A stretch of 64,000 nucleotides of DNA from Undibacterium parvum. Lineage in GTDB: Bacteria; Pseudomonadota; Gammaproteobacteria; Burkholderiales; Burkholderiaceae_D. The stretch covers positions 3,286,001 to 3,350,000 of the forward strand of contig NZ_CP034464.1 of NCBI RefSeq assembly GCF_003955735.1, written 5' to 3'. A program made the position numbers and the translations under genes. Shown here piece by piece: positions 26,488 through 35,974 of this stretch. Below the pieces are notes generated by a model. The model saw only the letters and a list, made by a program, of their open reading frames with translations. It ran no database searches and was not told where the DNA came from. Each line of letters opens with the position of its first letter. The first letter of the stretch is position 1.

Positions 26488-26606
26488 TGGTATATCCTAA
26501 GGGGCTAGATGTTGTATGCGTCGAGCTAAGCGGATCGACAATTTTTTAAGGCTATTAAGACTATCACGAGTTTGATTTTAAGCGCAGCCACTGATGCGAT
26601 CGCCGC

Positions 26607-27545
26607 TTATTCTGCGGCGGTGGATTTTCGCTGTGCCATGAACTCTAGCACTTGCTGGCGCTGCGGTATCGAGGTTTGCGCGCCGAGTTTGGTAACGGTC
26701 AGGGCGGCGGTATATTGTGCCTCAATACTAGCTTCAAGCAAGCTCAAACCATTTGCCAGACCGACTGCAAAGGCACCGACAAAGGTGTCGCCAGCGGCAG
26801 TGGTGTCGACCACCTCAACCTTAATTGCTGGAATGAATTGCGTGCCTGTGGTCTGGGTAATTAATGTGCCGTGTTCGCCCATGGTCAGCAAGACTACGCC
26901 AACGCCACGTTTTAATAAAACCTGAGAGGCAAGGGCGGCACTGTTTTGATCGAGCACGGTGATCTCACTTAATTGCGAGGCCTCGGTTTCGTTGACGATC
27001 AGGTAGTCGACTTGCTGCAATAGCGCATCAGTCAAGGCGAAAGCCGGTGCCGGATTGAGTATCACTTTTACCCCATGCGTATGCGCAATCTCAATTGCAC
27101 GGCTCACTGTAGGGATAGGTGTCTCTAGTTGGCAGATTAAGTACTGTGCCGAACTGATGGCGGCACTGGCAGCGTCTATGTGAGCTATCGACAAAGCGGC
27201 GTTGGCGCCAGCTGCCAGCACGATACTATTATTTCCGCAGTCTTCCACCATAATCCCGGCGACACCGGTAGCCAGACCCTTGCAGGTGCTCAGAAAGCTT
27301 AGATCGATACCTTCTGTGGTGAGGCAGTTACGTGAAAATTCTCCGAAGCCATCATCACCGACTGCAGCAATAAAGCTGACAGCAGCACCCTGGCGGGCTG
27401 CGGCTACCGCTTGGTTGGCACCTTTGCCGCCTGGGATTTGACGAAATTCGTGGCCATGCAAAGTTTCGCCTATGGCGGGCATGCGCGGTGTGCGGAACAC
27501 CAAATCCATATTGACGCTACCAACTACGGTGATGCGAGGCTTCAT
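26607..27545 (-). CDS. rbsK: Ribokinase
   Basis: A 312-residue PfkB-family sugar kinase that phosphorylates ribose at O5. N-terminal signature GSVNMDLVFR then GGKGANQAVAAARQGA. C-terminal PfkB signature with catalytic Asp is DTTAAGDTFVGAFAVGL. It is the first gene of the minus-strand operon, so ribose freed by the nucleoside hydrolase is the expected substrate. A LacI/PurR-type palindrome lies 32-47 bases before its start. Confidence 0.94.
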   Translation of the reverse strand: MKPRITVVGSVNMDLVFRTPRMPAIGETLHGHEFRQIPGGKGANQAVAAARQGAAVSFIAAVGDDGFGEFSRNCLTTEGIDLSFLSTCKGLATGVAGIMVEDCGNNSIVLAAGANAALSIAHIDAASAAISSAQYLICQLETPIPTVSRAIEIAHTHGVKVILNPAPAFALTDALLQQVDYLIVNETEASQLSEITVLDQNSAALASQVLLKRGVGVVLLTMGEHGTLITQTTGTQFIPAIKVEVVDTTAAGDTFVGAFAVGLANGLSLLEASIEAQYTAALTVTKLGAQTSIPQRQQVLEFMAQRKSTAAE

Positions 27546-27576
27546 TTTTTTCGGTTCTCATGATCAAAAATGGGGT

Positions 27577-27592
27577 GCGCAATCGTTTGCGC
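27577..27592. promoter_or_regulatory. Putative LacI/PurR-family operator upstream of rbsK
   Basis: GCGCAATCGTTTGCGC has perfect GCGCAA/TTGCGC arms around a TCGT centre. Its size and CG-containing centre resemble LacI-family operators; the E. coli PurR box is ACGCAAACGTTTGCGT from general knowledge. It lies 32-47 bases before the ribokinase start. No LacI-type regulator gene lies in the window, so the cognate protein is unknown. Confidence 0.6.
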
Positions 27593-27754
27593 CATCATTT
27601 TGGTATTTAACTATGCTAGCTCTAGGCAAGTCAAGAACTACTTACGATCGAGCTCTATTTGTCGTGTTTTACAGCGACTCCTTAGCTTTGCGGTGTATCG
27701 CCTGCTGACCGACAAAACGCATAAGATTTTCACGTGCATTTGGGAGCCAGTTGC

Positions 27755-27804
27755 TATTATCCATGCGGCTTTTCAAGCCAAAAGCTTCTGTAAGGCGCAT
27801 AGAC
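27755..27804. repeat. Decayed family-2 palindromic element
   Basis: TATTATCCATGCGGCTT at the left, and GTAAGGCGCATAGA at the right. It matches the left arm and part of the right arm of the intact copies at 18611, 19681 and 60685, but the long hairpin is degraded. Confidence 0.4.
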
Positions 27805-27835
27805 ATTGCGCCAGCGGTTTTATAAATCTATTTTG

Positions 27836-27859
27836 CGATTCCGATTCCGATTCCGATTG
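27836..27859. repeat. Hexanucleotide tandem repeat
   Basis: Three CGATTC units and a fourth ending in G, in the intergenic DNA 47-70 bases past the stop codon of the zinc-ribbon gene. Confidence 0.85.
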
Positions 27860-27905
27860 CTGTTAAATCAAACCAGCTTCAGACCAGACCCGGCTAGCCC
27901 AGCGC

Positions 27906-29165
27906 CTAGGGGTAAAACATGCCGACATGGTAAGCGGATGCTTTGCCTGCACTGGACTCAAAAAATAGTTTTACGGGTTGTTCGCTGCCGGCACCGAAGC
28001 CTTTGGAGATATCCTCTTGCTTGCTCAGGTATTCACTGGGAGCAAAGGCTCGTTGGACCAATACTTTTCCTTTTGCATCGTTCAGGATTAATTCCAGCAT
28101 AGGCCAGTTTTGTAAGGTCGCACTATTGTTCCGCAATTGCAGCGCCAGGGAGAAAACTTTGCTACCAGTCTCCAGTGCTTCCAACTCGTTCGACTCTATC
28201 GTGATCATGTCGATTTGCGAGGGTAGGGCAATTTGACACCGCAGCGTTACACAGAGCTTTTGCAGTGTGGGCTTGGTCTGCGGGAACCAGGCAGCGATCA
28301 TGTCGCGCGCGCTGTACGTGCTTTGCGCCAGCAGGCTCAGTAGCAATAAGAAGGAAAAAAACAGCATCAGATAGCGTATTGCACGGCTGCGGTTTTTTTG
28401 TTTCTCGGCCTTGACGACAAAATCGGGTTTCTCTAAATGATTTTCATCGTCGTCGTTGTTGTCATTATCGTTTGCGCTGTCCGGATTTAGCTCGTCACTG
28501 GTGGACTCGTTAGCTTCGCTTTGTTCGCTCTCATCGCTAGTAAAGTGTGGTTCCTTGCGCTCTAAGGCAGATTCATTGCGCGCCTGTTCGGTAATCGCTG
28601 CCGCGCTAGCCAACTCAAATTCAGTTTCGCTTTTAGGAGCTGTGTTGATAGACCAGTCTGTATCTTCCTGATTCATCAGGGTAGAGCGTATTTCTAGCTC
28701 CAGGTCGTGTACTTCGGCATCTAGCGCAAGCTCAGGGCTGGAGCTTGCCTCAGCATCAGGTTTAGCTGCAGCCTCAGCGTCGGCTTCAAGCTCAGCCTGC
28801 TTGTTCAGCTCGAATTGACCCATATCAAATTCCAGAGCACTGGCGGAGGCTAGATGCGCTGTGTTTGCCTGAGCGGCTACTGAGACTGCTGGCGCAGCGC
28901 TGCTGGTGACCGTAGTCGTCGTCTCTGCAACTGCTCGCGAGTCTGCAGGGGCAGCCTCAGTCGCAGCTGCAGCTGCAGCGCTGACAGGGTTTGCAGGCGG
29001 CGCGACCAGGGCAACAGTAGCCTGACCAGGAGACAGTAAATGCTCTATGCCATTGAAAGTTTGCTGGCACGCGCCACAACGCACTAAACCTGCATGCAGT
29101 TTTAGTTGATCATTGGCAACCCGAAAAGCGGTATGGCAATACGGGCATTGAGTGGCGAGGGCCAT
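27906..29165 (-). CDS. Zinc-ribbon and DUF3426 membrane protein
   Basis: A 419-residue protein. The N-terminal MJ0042-type zinc ribbon has C7, C10, C30 and C33 (CPYCHTAF and CGACQQTF). A long Ala/Glu/Ser-rich acidic linker follows, then one membrane helix around residues 270-290 (YLMLFFSFLLLLSLLAQ) and a C-terminal DUF3426 domain with LQLRNNSA and LELILNDAKG. Function is unknown. It lies 14 bases downstream of prmA, as in many Burkholderiales, so it is likely co-transcribed. Confidence 0.9.
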   Translation of the reverse strand: MALATQCPYCHTAFRVANDQLKLHAGLVRCGACQQTFNGIEHLLSPGQATVALVAPPANPVSAAAAAATEAAPADSRAVAETTTTVTSSAAPAVSVAAQANTAHLASASALEFDMGQFELNKQAELEADAEAAAKPDAEASSSPELALDAEVHDLELEIRSTLMNQEDTDWSINTAPKSETEFELASAAAITEQARNESALERKEPHFTSDESEQSEANESTSDELNPDSANDNDNNDDDENHLEKPDFVVKAEKQKNRSRAIRYLMLFFSFLLLLSLLAQSTYSARDMIAAWFPQTKPTLQKLCVTLRCQIALPSQIDMITIESNELEALETGSKVFSLALQLRNNSATLQNWPMLELILNDAKGKVLVQRAFAPSEYLSKQEDISKGFGAGSEQPVKLFFESSAGKASAYHVGMFYP

Positions 29166-29179
29166 GCGGGAAGCGGAAC

Positions 29180-30091
29180 TTATGCTGCCAAATTGCCGGA
29201 CAAGGCAACCCAGCCTTCATGTTCAGCCCAGACTGTGAGCGTGATGAAGGGGGCGTAGGCCGCGGCAACTTCTTCGGCCTGACGCGCTAATACGCCGGAC
29301 AAAATTAATGCACCACCAGCAGCCACACGTCCTGACAGCATAGGGGCCATCAATTTCAAGGGGCTAGACAGAATATTGGCGACCACGACATCAAATTTTT
29401 CTGTCGCTGGATGGGCATTGCCAAATTCTTTAGGTAAAGAAAACTCGATATTGCAGCGATTGCGCTCAGCGTTAAAGCGTGCCGATTCGATTGCTTGCTG
29501 ATCGATATCCACGCCGATGACAGCCTTGGCACCGAGTTTTTCGGCCACCATGGCCAAAATGCCGGAGCCGCAACCGTAATCGAGTACTGAGGAATCTTTA
29601 GGCGCATGCGCTTCCAACCACTCCATGCACAGGCGGGTAGTCGGATGGCTACCGGTACCAAAAGCGAGACCCGGATCGAGTTCCAGGACTAAGGCATTGG
29701 CATCAGGAATCGCGTGCCAGCTAGGCACGACCCAAATATTTTTGCCGATATGGATAGGTTCAAATTGCGATTGAGTCAGACGTACCCAATCTTGATCGGC
29801 GACCGAACGCAGTGTGTAAGCGGGCACTTCGGCTAGCGCTATTGCGGCGGCAGCCTCGGCCACGATCGCGGCGTGATTGGTGTCGGTATCGACCAGCGCC
29901 ACGACACGGCTGCGATCCCAGGCGTTTTCGTCAGGTTCCATGCCGGGTTCGCCGAACAGAGGCCGCTCCGCATCTGTTCCTTCATCCGCATCTTCTACGG
30001 AAACCGATAAGGCACCGGCTTCCATCAGAGCATCCGACAGGCCTTCAGCGTGGTCGCGTGCAACTTCTATGATTATCTCTATCCAACCCAT
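29180..30091 (-). CDS. prmA: Ribosomal protein L11 methyltransferase
   Basis: A 303-residue SAM-dependent enzyme that trimethylates ribosomal protein L11. Motifs are [22 protein letters not shown] motif [30 protein letters not shown] and the NPPF-like [10 protein letters not shown]. The N-terminal substrate-recognition domain carries a ~35-residue acidic insertion common in betaproteobacteria. It lies between accC and the DUF3426 gene. Confidence 0.95.
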   Translation of the reverse strand: MGWIEIIIEVARDHAEGLSDALMEAGALSVSVEDADEGTDAERPLFGEPGMEPDENAWDRSRVVALVDTDTNHAAIVAEAAAAIALAEVPAYTLRSVADQDWVRLTQSQFEPIHIGKNIWVVPSWHAIPDANALVLELDPGLAFGTGSHPTTRLCMEWLEAHAPKDSSVLDYGCGSGILAMVAEKLGAKAVIGVDIDQQAIESARFNAERNRCNIEFSLPKEFGNAHPATEKFDVVVANILSSPLKLMAPMLSGRVAAGGALILSGVLARQAEEVAAAYAPFITLTVWAEHEGWVALSGNLAA

Positions 30092-30173
30092 GTTCTACCC
30101 TTTAGTCCTAATATTCGCCATTAGGGGGAGGCTAACTTTTTAGCTAGCTTCCCCCCGTTGGTGTTGCGTATTT

Positions 30174-31541
30174 CTATTTCGATTTTTTTGATAAATCTGG
30201 CATATCCGCCAATTTATGTTCCAGATAATGAATGTTGGTGCCACCTTCTATGAAGTGGGCATCGATCATCAATTCACGGTGCAAAGGGATGTTGGTCTGT
30301 ATCCCTTCTACCACCATTTCGGAGAGCGCAATTTGCATACGTTTGATCGCTTGTTCGCGCGTCGCACCGTAAGAAATGACCTTGCCTATCATGGAATCGT
30401 AGTGTGGCGGCACATAGTAGCCAGCATACGCATGTGAATCTACCCGTATTCCCGGGCCGCCTGGGGTGTGCCAGGTGGCAATCCGACCTGGAGAAGGCGT
30501 GAACTTAAACGGATCCTCGGCATTGATACGGCATTCTATAGAGTGCCCTTTCAATTCGATATCAGATTGCTTGAAGCGCAGCTTTTCACCAAAGGCGATA
30601 CGGATTTGTTCTTGTACGATATCGACACCGGTAATCATTTCTGTGACCGGATGTTCAACCTGAACGCGGGTGTTCATTTCTATGAAAAAGAACTCACCGT
30701 TTTCGTATAAAAATTCAAAAGTACCGGCGCCGCGATAGCCAACCTTGCGGCAAGCTTCGGCACAACGGTTACCGATTTTTTCTATGATTTTGCGAGGAAT
30801 GCCTGGTGCCGGTGCTTCTTCTATCACTTTTTGGTGACGTCGCTGCATCGAGCAATCGCGCTCACCTAACCAGATGGCATTGCCATGTTGATCGGCCAGA
30901 ATCTGGATTTCCACGTGACGTGGATTTTCCAGAAATTTTTCCATGTAGACTTCAGGATTGCCAAAGGCTGCGCCTGCTTCCGCCTTGGTCATCGTGACTG
31001 CGTTAAGCAAGGCAGCCTCGGTGTGCACTACCCGCATACCACGTCCACCACCACCACCAGCGGCCTTGATAATGACAGGGTAGCCAACTTTGCGTGCAGT
31101 TTGTACGATTACTTTCGGATCGTCCGGTAAGGCTCCTTCTGAGCCAGGTACACAGGGAACACCGGCAGCGATCATGGCGTGTTTGGCCGAGACCTTATCA
31201 CCCATGATGCGTATGGTTTCAGCGCGCGGTCCAATAAATACAAAGCCAGATTGCTCCACGCGCTCAGCGAAATCCGCATTTTCAGACAGGAAACCGTACC
31301 CCGGATGGATCGCCTGGGCATCGGTCACTTCTGCCGCGCTGATAATGGCTGGCATGCTGAGATAACTAAGCGTTGACGGCGCAGGACCTATGCAGACAGA
31401 TTCATCGGCTAATTTGACGTATTTGGCTTCGCGGTCGGCTTCTGAGTGCACGACTACAGTTTTAATGCCCATTTCGCGACAGGCGCGTTGAATACGTAGG
31501 GCAATTTCGCCGCGATTGGCGATAAGAATTTTTTCAAACAT
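30174..31541 (-). CDS. accC: Biotin carboxylase subunit of acetyl-CoA carboxylase
   Basis: A 455-residue ATP-grasp enzyme that carboxylates biotin on AccB, the first half-reaction of malonyl-CoA synthesis. Visible motifs: N-terminal [17 protein letters not shown]-grasp glycine-rich loop [34 protein letters not shown] and catalytic [18 protein letters not shown]. It follows accB on the same strand, and prmA follows it. Confidence 0.98.
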   Translation of the reverse strand: MFEKILIANRGEIALRIQRACREMGIKTVVVHSEADREAKYVKLADESVCIGPAPSTLSYLSMPAIISAAEVTDAQAIHPGYGFLSENADFAERVEQSGFVFIGPRAETIRIMGDKVSAKHAMIAAGVPCVPGSEGALPDDPKVIVQTARKVGYPVIIKAAGGGGGRGMRVVHTEAALLNAVTMTKAEAGAAFGNPEVYMEKFLENPRHVEIQILADQHGNAIWLGERDCSMQRRHQKVIEEAPAPGIPRKIIEKIGNRCAEACRKVGYRGAGTFEFLYENGEFFFIEMNTRVQVEHPVTEMITGVDIVQEQIRIAFGEKLRFKQSDIELKGHSIECRINAEDPFKFTPSPGRIATWHTPGGPGIRVDSHAYAGYYVPPHYDSMIGKVISYGATREQAIKRMQIALSEMVVEGIQTNIPLHRELMIDAHFIEGGTNIHYLEHKLADMPDLSKKSK

Positions 31542-31637
31542 GATTTTCGATATGCTTTGGCAATGGTTTTAGCCTTGCAGGCAATATCTCTTACATGTGC
31601 TTATGCAGCGCCAGGTAAGAGCCATAATTAAGCCGGT

Positions 31638-32096
31638 TTAGCCTATGATGAAGAGCGGCTGACCGTACTCAACTGGTTGGCCGTTTTCCACCAGAATTTG
31701 TTTGATGCTACCGGAGAAGTCACTTTCGATCTCATTCAAAAGTTTCATTGCCTCGATAATGCACAGGGTGTCGCCTTGATTGATGACCTTGCCGATATCT
31801 GCAAACGGGGCAGATCCTGGCGAGGCTGAGCGATAAAAGGTGCCGACCATAGGGGATTTTACGACATGGCCATCAGGCACAACTGCGGCCACTGGAGCGG
31901 CTGCCGCTGCGGCAACTGGAGCTGCGGCAACTGGCATCGCTTGCTGCATATACTGAGGTTGCATCATCATCTGCGGCTGTTGCATGGCTGAGGATTTAAC
32001 GATACGAACTTTACCTTCACCCTCGGTGACTTCGAGTTCTGCAATATCTGATTCGGCCACTAGGTCGATCAAGGTCTTGAGTTTTCTTAAATCCAT
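31638..32096 (-). CDS. accB: Biotin carboxyl carrier protein of acetyl-CoA carboxylase
   Basis: A 152-residue protein. The start at 32096 ([16 protein letters not shown]) matches the family; an upstream in-frame codon at 32129 would add 11 untypical residues. The N-terminal dimerising helix and a Pro/Ala/Met/Gln-rich linker lead to the C-terminal biotinyl domain, with the biotinylated lysine in [10 protein letters not shown] and the thumb-containing [13 protein letters not shown]. Partner of AccC encoded immediately downstream. Confidence 0.97.
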   Translation of the reverse strand: MDLRKLKTLIDLVAESDIAELEVTEGEGKVRIVKSSAMQQPQMMMQPQYMQQAMPVAAAPVAAAAAAPVAAVVPDGHVVKSPMVGTFYRSASPGSAPFADIGKVINQGDTLCIIEAMKLLNEIESDFSGSIKQILVENGQPVEYGQPLFIIG

Positions 32097-32207
32097 GTGA
32101 AATCCCCCTATGAAGATGCCTCTGAGCATTAAATTATCTCAGAGTGCGTTATTAGAATGAGCGCAATTATAAGTCAATATCGGTTAATTGCGTGAAGATG
32201 CGAGAAT

Positions 32208-32645
32208 TTATAGATTTTTTAAGGAGAAGTCAATCGCCATGCGATATCCGTCTATGCCCAAGCCACAGATCACACCTTTAGCGATGCCAGAAAGGTAAGA
32301 GTAATGTCTAAATGACTCTCTTTGATGCACATTGGAAATATGCACTTCGATGAAAGGGATTGCCACTCCGGCCAAGGCATCCCTCAGTGCAACGCTGGTA
32401 TGGGTTAATCCACCAGGGTTAATAATGATGGCATCGATCTGCTCATCACGTGCCGCATGGATGCGATCTATCAGTGCACCTTCGTGGTTGCTCTGAAATG
32501 TGACAAGGTTGGCGTTGCTAGTTTCAGCTTGTATTCTGGCAGCCGATTCTATGTCGGCCAGCGTACTCGACCCATACACTTCAGGTTCGCGCGTCCCTAA
32601 TAAATTCAGGTTTGGTCCGTTTAGCAGCAGCAGCTTACTTGCCAT
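32208..32645 (-). CDS. aroQ: 3-dehydroquinate dehydratase, type II
   Basis: A 145-residue enzyme of the shikimate pathway converting 3-dehydroquinate to 3-dehydroshikimate. Signature [20 protein letters not shown] contains the catalytic tyrosine Y24. The substrate-binding region [16 protein letters not shown] and the conserved [14 protein letters not shown] are present. It sits upstream of accB, the usual betaproteobacterial order. Confidence 0.97.
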   Translation of the reverse strand: MASKLLLLNGPNLNLLGTREPEVYGSSTLADIESAARIQAETSNANLVTFQSNHEGALIDRIHAARDEQIDAIIINPGGLTHTSVALRDALAGVAIPFIEVHISNVHQRESFRHYSYLSGIAKGVICGLGIDGYRMAIDFSLKNL

Positions 32646-32723
32646 AATCTCTAATGATTTTACGAAGGTGAGCGCATTTTGCCGTCAATTGCACGTGCTT
32701 GCAAGGAAAACTATCGCGTTAAA

Positions 32724-33260
32724 TTAAGGCGCTCCTGTTATTTTACTTATATCTGCACGTAATTCATCCATTTTCAGACGGCCTAAATAAGTTTTTATTA
32801 TGTTGCCGTCAGTTGATATAAGTAGGGTGAAGGGTAAGCCACCGGCTTGATTGCCTAGCAAGCGAGAAATCTCGGTGCCCTCCATGCCGGCCGAAAATAG
32901 TGGATAAGTAATGGCATATTTTTTTGCAAAATCCTTGATATTGCTGGGGCTGTCTATGCCAAGGCCAAGTAGTTGAACATTGTTTTTGCCTAATTCTTTT
33001 TGTAATGCGGACAACTCTGGCATTTCTTGTACGCATGGTGCGCACCAGGTTGCCCAGAAATTAACTACAAGAATTTTTCCTTGCCATTGCGATAATTTTT
33101 GTGGTGCGCCCAGACTGTCAGTCAGTGTCAGGTTCATTAATTTTTGCACGGCACCGTTCTGCGGTGGCTGAACTTGTATGCCTTGCATGCCTACGTAGGC
33201 GCCAATCGCCGCAAATAGGAGGCCGCATACCAAGGCAATCGAGAGAAAACGTTTATTCAT
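32724..33260 (-). CDS. TlpA-family membrane-anchored thiol-disulfide protein
   Basis: A 178-residue protein with an N-terminal signal anchor (FLSIALVCGLLFAAIGAYVG) and a periplasmic redoxin domain. The active site is NFWATWCAPC (C73, C76) and the cis-Pro loop GGLPFTLLIS. Likely a periplasmic reductase of the TlpA/ResA type. The following 211-residue protein gene lies 12 bases upstream on the same strand, so the two are probably co-transcribed. Confidence 0.9.
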   Translation of the reverse strand: MNKRFLSIALVCGLLFAAIGAYVGMQGIQVQPPQNGAVQKLMNLTLTDSLGAPQKLSQWQGKILVVNFWATWCAPCVQEMPELSALQKELGKNNVQLLGLGIDSPSNIKDFAKKYAITYPLFSAGMEGTEISRLLGNQAGGLPFTLLISTDGNIIKTYLGRLKMDELRADISKITGAP

Positions 33261-33272
33261 GTGAAGTAATTC

Positions 33273-33908
33273 TTAAAGAGTATCGCTAGTTGATGTGTCA
33301 GTGCTCTGGCTTTCTGCGATCAGATTGCGCAGCGCTGCGATGTTGGCGCGTTCGTTGCGGGCGCCTATGCGTATATCGTCCATGCTATGTAGTAATAAAT
33401 GTATACCTTCCTGGCGGCGTAAGAAGCTCAGGGTTTCGATCGATTCGTTGCGTTTATTGAAATGCTCGGATACTTCAAATTGGATATCCTTGTTCAGCAA
33501 AAAAATCGCCACCTCTTTGCTATTGTCTGCGTACAGGTGCAGGTAGATATCTGAGTGTTTGCCAGCAGTGCCGTTTAAGACCGCACCGACCAGATAGGGA
33601 TTAAATTGCTCTAGATCGAGCATGGTATCTAAGGCGATATTTCTTAGTAAGTGCAAGCGTTGCGGCTGACTATCGCCAAAAAACAGGGCATTGTACTCAC
33701 GTACTTCTTGTTCTATCTGGGCGTTATCAGGCAGGATATTGCCTTGCACTTTGCTATTGCCGAGGATTTGTTTGGCGGCTCTGCGTTTGGCTGAGCCATA
33801 GTCAGTGCCATCTTCGGCGATCATTTTTGCCGCCAGCATCGCAATTTCTGTGCGCAGCGCTTCGGCATCGTTAGGAGTTGTAATCATCATTGTTACATCA
33901 TAACGCAT
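33273..33908 (-). CDS. Conserved protein with possible degenerate nucleotidyltransferase fold
   Basis: A 211-residue soluble protein. The N-terminal half is helical and charged. The central segment NPYLVGAVLNGTAGKHSDIY, followed by a strand-rich stretch, looks like the GS-x-DxD core of minimal nucleotidyltransferases, but the second metal-binding Asp is Tyr (DIY). That likeness is my own inference. The start is uncertain: in-frame ATGs at 33908, 33890 and 33887 are all possible. It is divergent from mpl, 78 bases apart, and upstream of the TlpA-like gene. Confidence 0.72.
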   Translation of the reverse strand: MRYDVTMMITTPNDAEALRTEIAMLAAKMIAEDGTDYGSAKRRAAKQILGNSKVQGNILPDNAQIEQEVREYNALFFGDSQPQRLHLLRNIALDTMLDLEQFNPYLVGAVLNGTAGKHSDIYLHLYADNSKEVAIFLLNKDIQFEVSEHFNKRNESIETLSFLRRQEGIHLLLHSMDDIRIGARNERANIAALRNLIAESQSTDTSTSDTL

Positions 33909-33986
33909 ACGGAATAGCTGCGTCTCTCAGGTAGAATTGCGGAATTCTAAATTTAGTACATCCTTACGTACAAAAATAAGCAAAAA

Positions 33987-35387
33987 ATGCATATTCATAT
34001 ATTAGGTATTTGCGGCACCTTCATGGGCGGCCTGGCAGTCTTGGCAAAAGAAGCGGGTCATACGGTGACCGGTTGTGATGCGAACGTGTATCCGCCTATG
34101 AGCACCCAGTTGCAGGCGCAGGGCATCACTTTGACCGAGGGTTTTGCTAATGAGCAGGTCGAATTAGCGCCCGATTTATTTGTGATCGGCAACGTGGTCT
34201 CGCGCGGCAATCCTTTAATGGAAGAGATACTTAACCGTGGTTTGCCGTATATCTCAGGCCCGCAATGGATGGGTGAGCACATCTTACGAAACAAGTGGGT
34301 GCTGGCGGTTGCTGGGACTCACGGCAAGACTACGACTTCGGCCATGCTGGCCTGGATACTGGAATTTGCTGGCTACGCGCCGGGCTTTTTGATTGGGGGC
34401 GTGCCACTCAATTTCGGCATTTCGGCGCGCCTTTCTGGCGCGAACGCTAGTGATTTTTTTGTGATCGAGGCGGACGAATATGACACTGCATTTTTTGATA
34501 AACGCAGTAAATTCGTGCACTACCACGCGAAAACTGCGATTCTAAATAATTTGGAATACGATCACGCCGATATTTTTCCGGATGTGGCGGCGATAGAAAC
34601 CCAGTTCCATCATCTGGTGCGTACCGTGCCTGGCATAGGTCGCTTGATCGTCAATGGTCAAGAAGCCACATTGCGCAATGTATTGCAACGCGGCTGCTGG
34701 AGCGAAGTCGAATTTTTTGCTGACACCGAGCACGCACAAGCTCAACAAGGCTGGAGCTTGCGCTTGCAGCGGGGCGAAGATTTTGAGGTGTACTTTAATG
34801 GCCAATTGCAGGGCACAGTCAACTGGGCTTTGAATGGCGCACATAACCGTATGAACGCGCTGGCGGCAATTGCCGCAGCCAAGCATGTCGGTGTGTTGCC
34901 GGCGCTCGCCATCGAGGCGCTGGCGCAATTTGTCAACGTCAAACGCCGCATGGAAGTGCGCGGAGTGGCTGCGGGCGTTACTGTGGTGGATGATTTTGCC
35001 CATCACCCGACCGCAATCACGACCACCGTTGAGGGTTTGCGCCGCAAGCTCGGCAGTGCCAGAATCCTGGCGGTGCTTGAGCCTAGATCAAATACCATGA
35101 AGCTAGGGAGTATGAAACAAGCTTTGCCAGCGAGTCTGGAGCAAGCTGACCTGGTGTTTGCGTACAGCGCCAGTAGCGGTAAGGATGTAGTCGGTTGGGA
35201 TCTGGCCGAAACCCTGGCGCCGCTGGGTGATAAAGCCAAGACCTTTACTGATCTCGATACCCTGGTGGCTGCGATCGTGGCTCAGGCGCGCGCTGGTGAT
35301 ACGATTTTGGCGATGAGCAATGGTGGTTTTGGTGGCATTCATCAAAAACTGCTGACGGCCTTGGCGGCGACTGTCGTTACGCCTTAA
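33987..35387 (+). CDS. mpl: Murein peptide ligase (UDP-MurNAc:L-Ala-gamma-D-Glu-mDAP ligase)
   Basis: A 466-residue Mur-ligase-family enzyme that attaches recycled tripeptide to UDP-N-acetylmuramate. The start (HIHILGICGTFMGGLA) has the N-terminal UDP-binding Rossmann motif of Mpl. The ATP-binding P-loop is AGTHGKTTTSAMLAW, followed by EADEYDTAFFDKRSKF, which is diagnostic for Mpl rather than MurC, and VDDFAHHPTAI. It is the first gene of a run with the esterase and chorismate lyase genes. Confidence 0.96.
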   Translation: MHIHILGICGTFMGGLAVLAKEAGHTVTGCDANVYPPMSTQLQAQGITLTEGFANEQVELAPDLFVIGNVVSRGNPLMEEILNRGLPYISGPQWMGEHILRNKWVLAVAGTHGKTTTSAMLAWILEFAGYAPGFLIGGVPLNFGISARLSGANASDFFVIEADEYDTAFFDKRSKFVHYHAKTAILNNLEYDHADIFPDVAAIETQFHHLVRTVPGIGRLIVNGQEATLRNVLQRGCWSEVEFFADTEHAQAQQGWSLRLQRGEDFEVYFNGQLQGTVNWALNGAHNRMNALAAIAAAKHVGVLPALAIEALAQFVNVKRRMEVRGVAAGVTVVDDFAHHPTAITTTVEGLRRKLGSARILAVLEPRSNTMKLGSMKQALPASLEQADLVFAYSASSGKDVVGWDLAETLAPLGDKAKTFTDLDTLVAAIVAQARAGDTILAMSNGGFGGIHQKLLTALAATVVTP

Positions 35388-35404
35388 TCTAATTCGAGTT
35401 CCGC

Positions 35405-35974
35405 ATGATTTTGTATTTACATGGTTTCCGTTCTTCCCCAAGCTCATTCAAGGCGCGCAAGATGGGCGAGTATTTGCAGCAGATCGGGCGCGCTGATGAG
35501 TATATTTGCCCGCAACTGCCAGCTTCGCCTTTACTGGCGATACAGCTGATCGAGGAGCTACTGAAAAGCTATCCTGCGCATGCGGTGACCCTGATAGGTT
35601 CGTCGCTGGGCGGTTATTATGCGACCTGGTTGGCCGAGCAATACGGCTGCAAAGCGGTATTGCTCAATCCGGCAGTCAAGCCGCCGCGTGATCTGGAAAA
35701 ATATGTGGGTGTGACGACGGCCTACCATAGCGATGAGTTATTTGAATTTAAGCCTGAGTATGTGGCGCAATTACGGTCTTACGAGGTGGCGCAGATTAGC
35801 CGGCCAGAGCGCTATTTGCTACTGGCAGCCACCGGTGACGAGGTGCTCGATTGGCGCGAAATGCAGGCGCATTATCCGGCCGCCCGGCAAATCATCATAA
35901 ACGGTAGCGATCATGGGATGGCCGATGTGGTGGATCATCTTGCTACTATCCTGACGTTTTGTGATGCAAACTAA
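35405..35974 (+). CDS. YqiA/YcfP-like alpha/beta-hydrolase (esterase)
   Basis: A 189-residue small alpha/beta hydrolase. The N-terminal strand has YLHGFRSSPSSFKA, the nucleophile elbow is GSSLGGYYATWLAE with the serine in GSSLGG, and the likely triad is completed by TGDEVLDW and NGSDHGM. The substrate is unknown. It starts 17 bases after mpl and overlaps the ubiC start, so the three are likely co-transcribed. Confidence 0.9.
   Translation: MILYLHGFRSSPSSFKARKMGEYLQQIGRADEYICPQLPASPLLAIQLIEELLKSYPAHAVTLIGSSLGGYYATWLAEQYGCKAVLLNPAVKPPRDLEKYVGVTTAYHSDELFEFKPEYVAQLRSYEVAQISRPERYLLLAATGDEVLDWREMQAHYPAARQIIINGSDHGMADVVDHLATILTFCDAN

Larger units (their letters stand above)
27546..27905. other. Intergenic region upstream of the nucleoside operon
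   Basis: 360 bases without a supported gene. It contains a 16-base palindrome (27577-27592), a decayed family-2 repeat (27755-27804) and four CGATTC-type hexamers (27836-27859). The zinc-ribbon protein gene ends at 27906. Confidence 0.5.
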
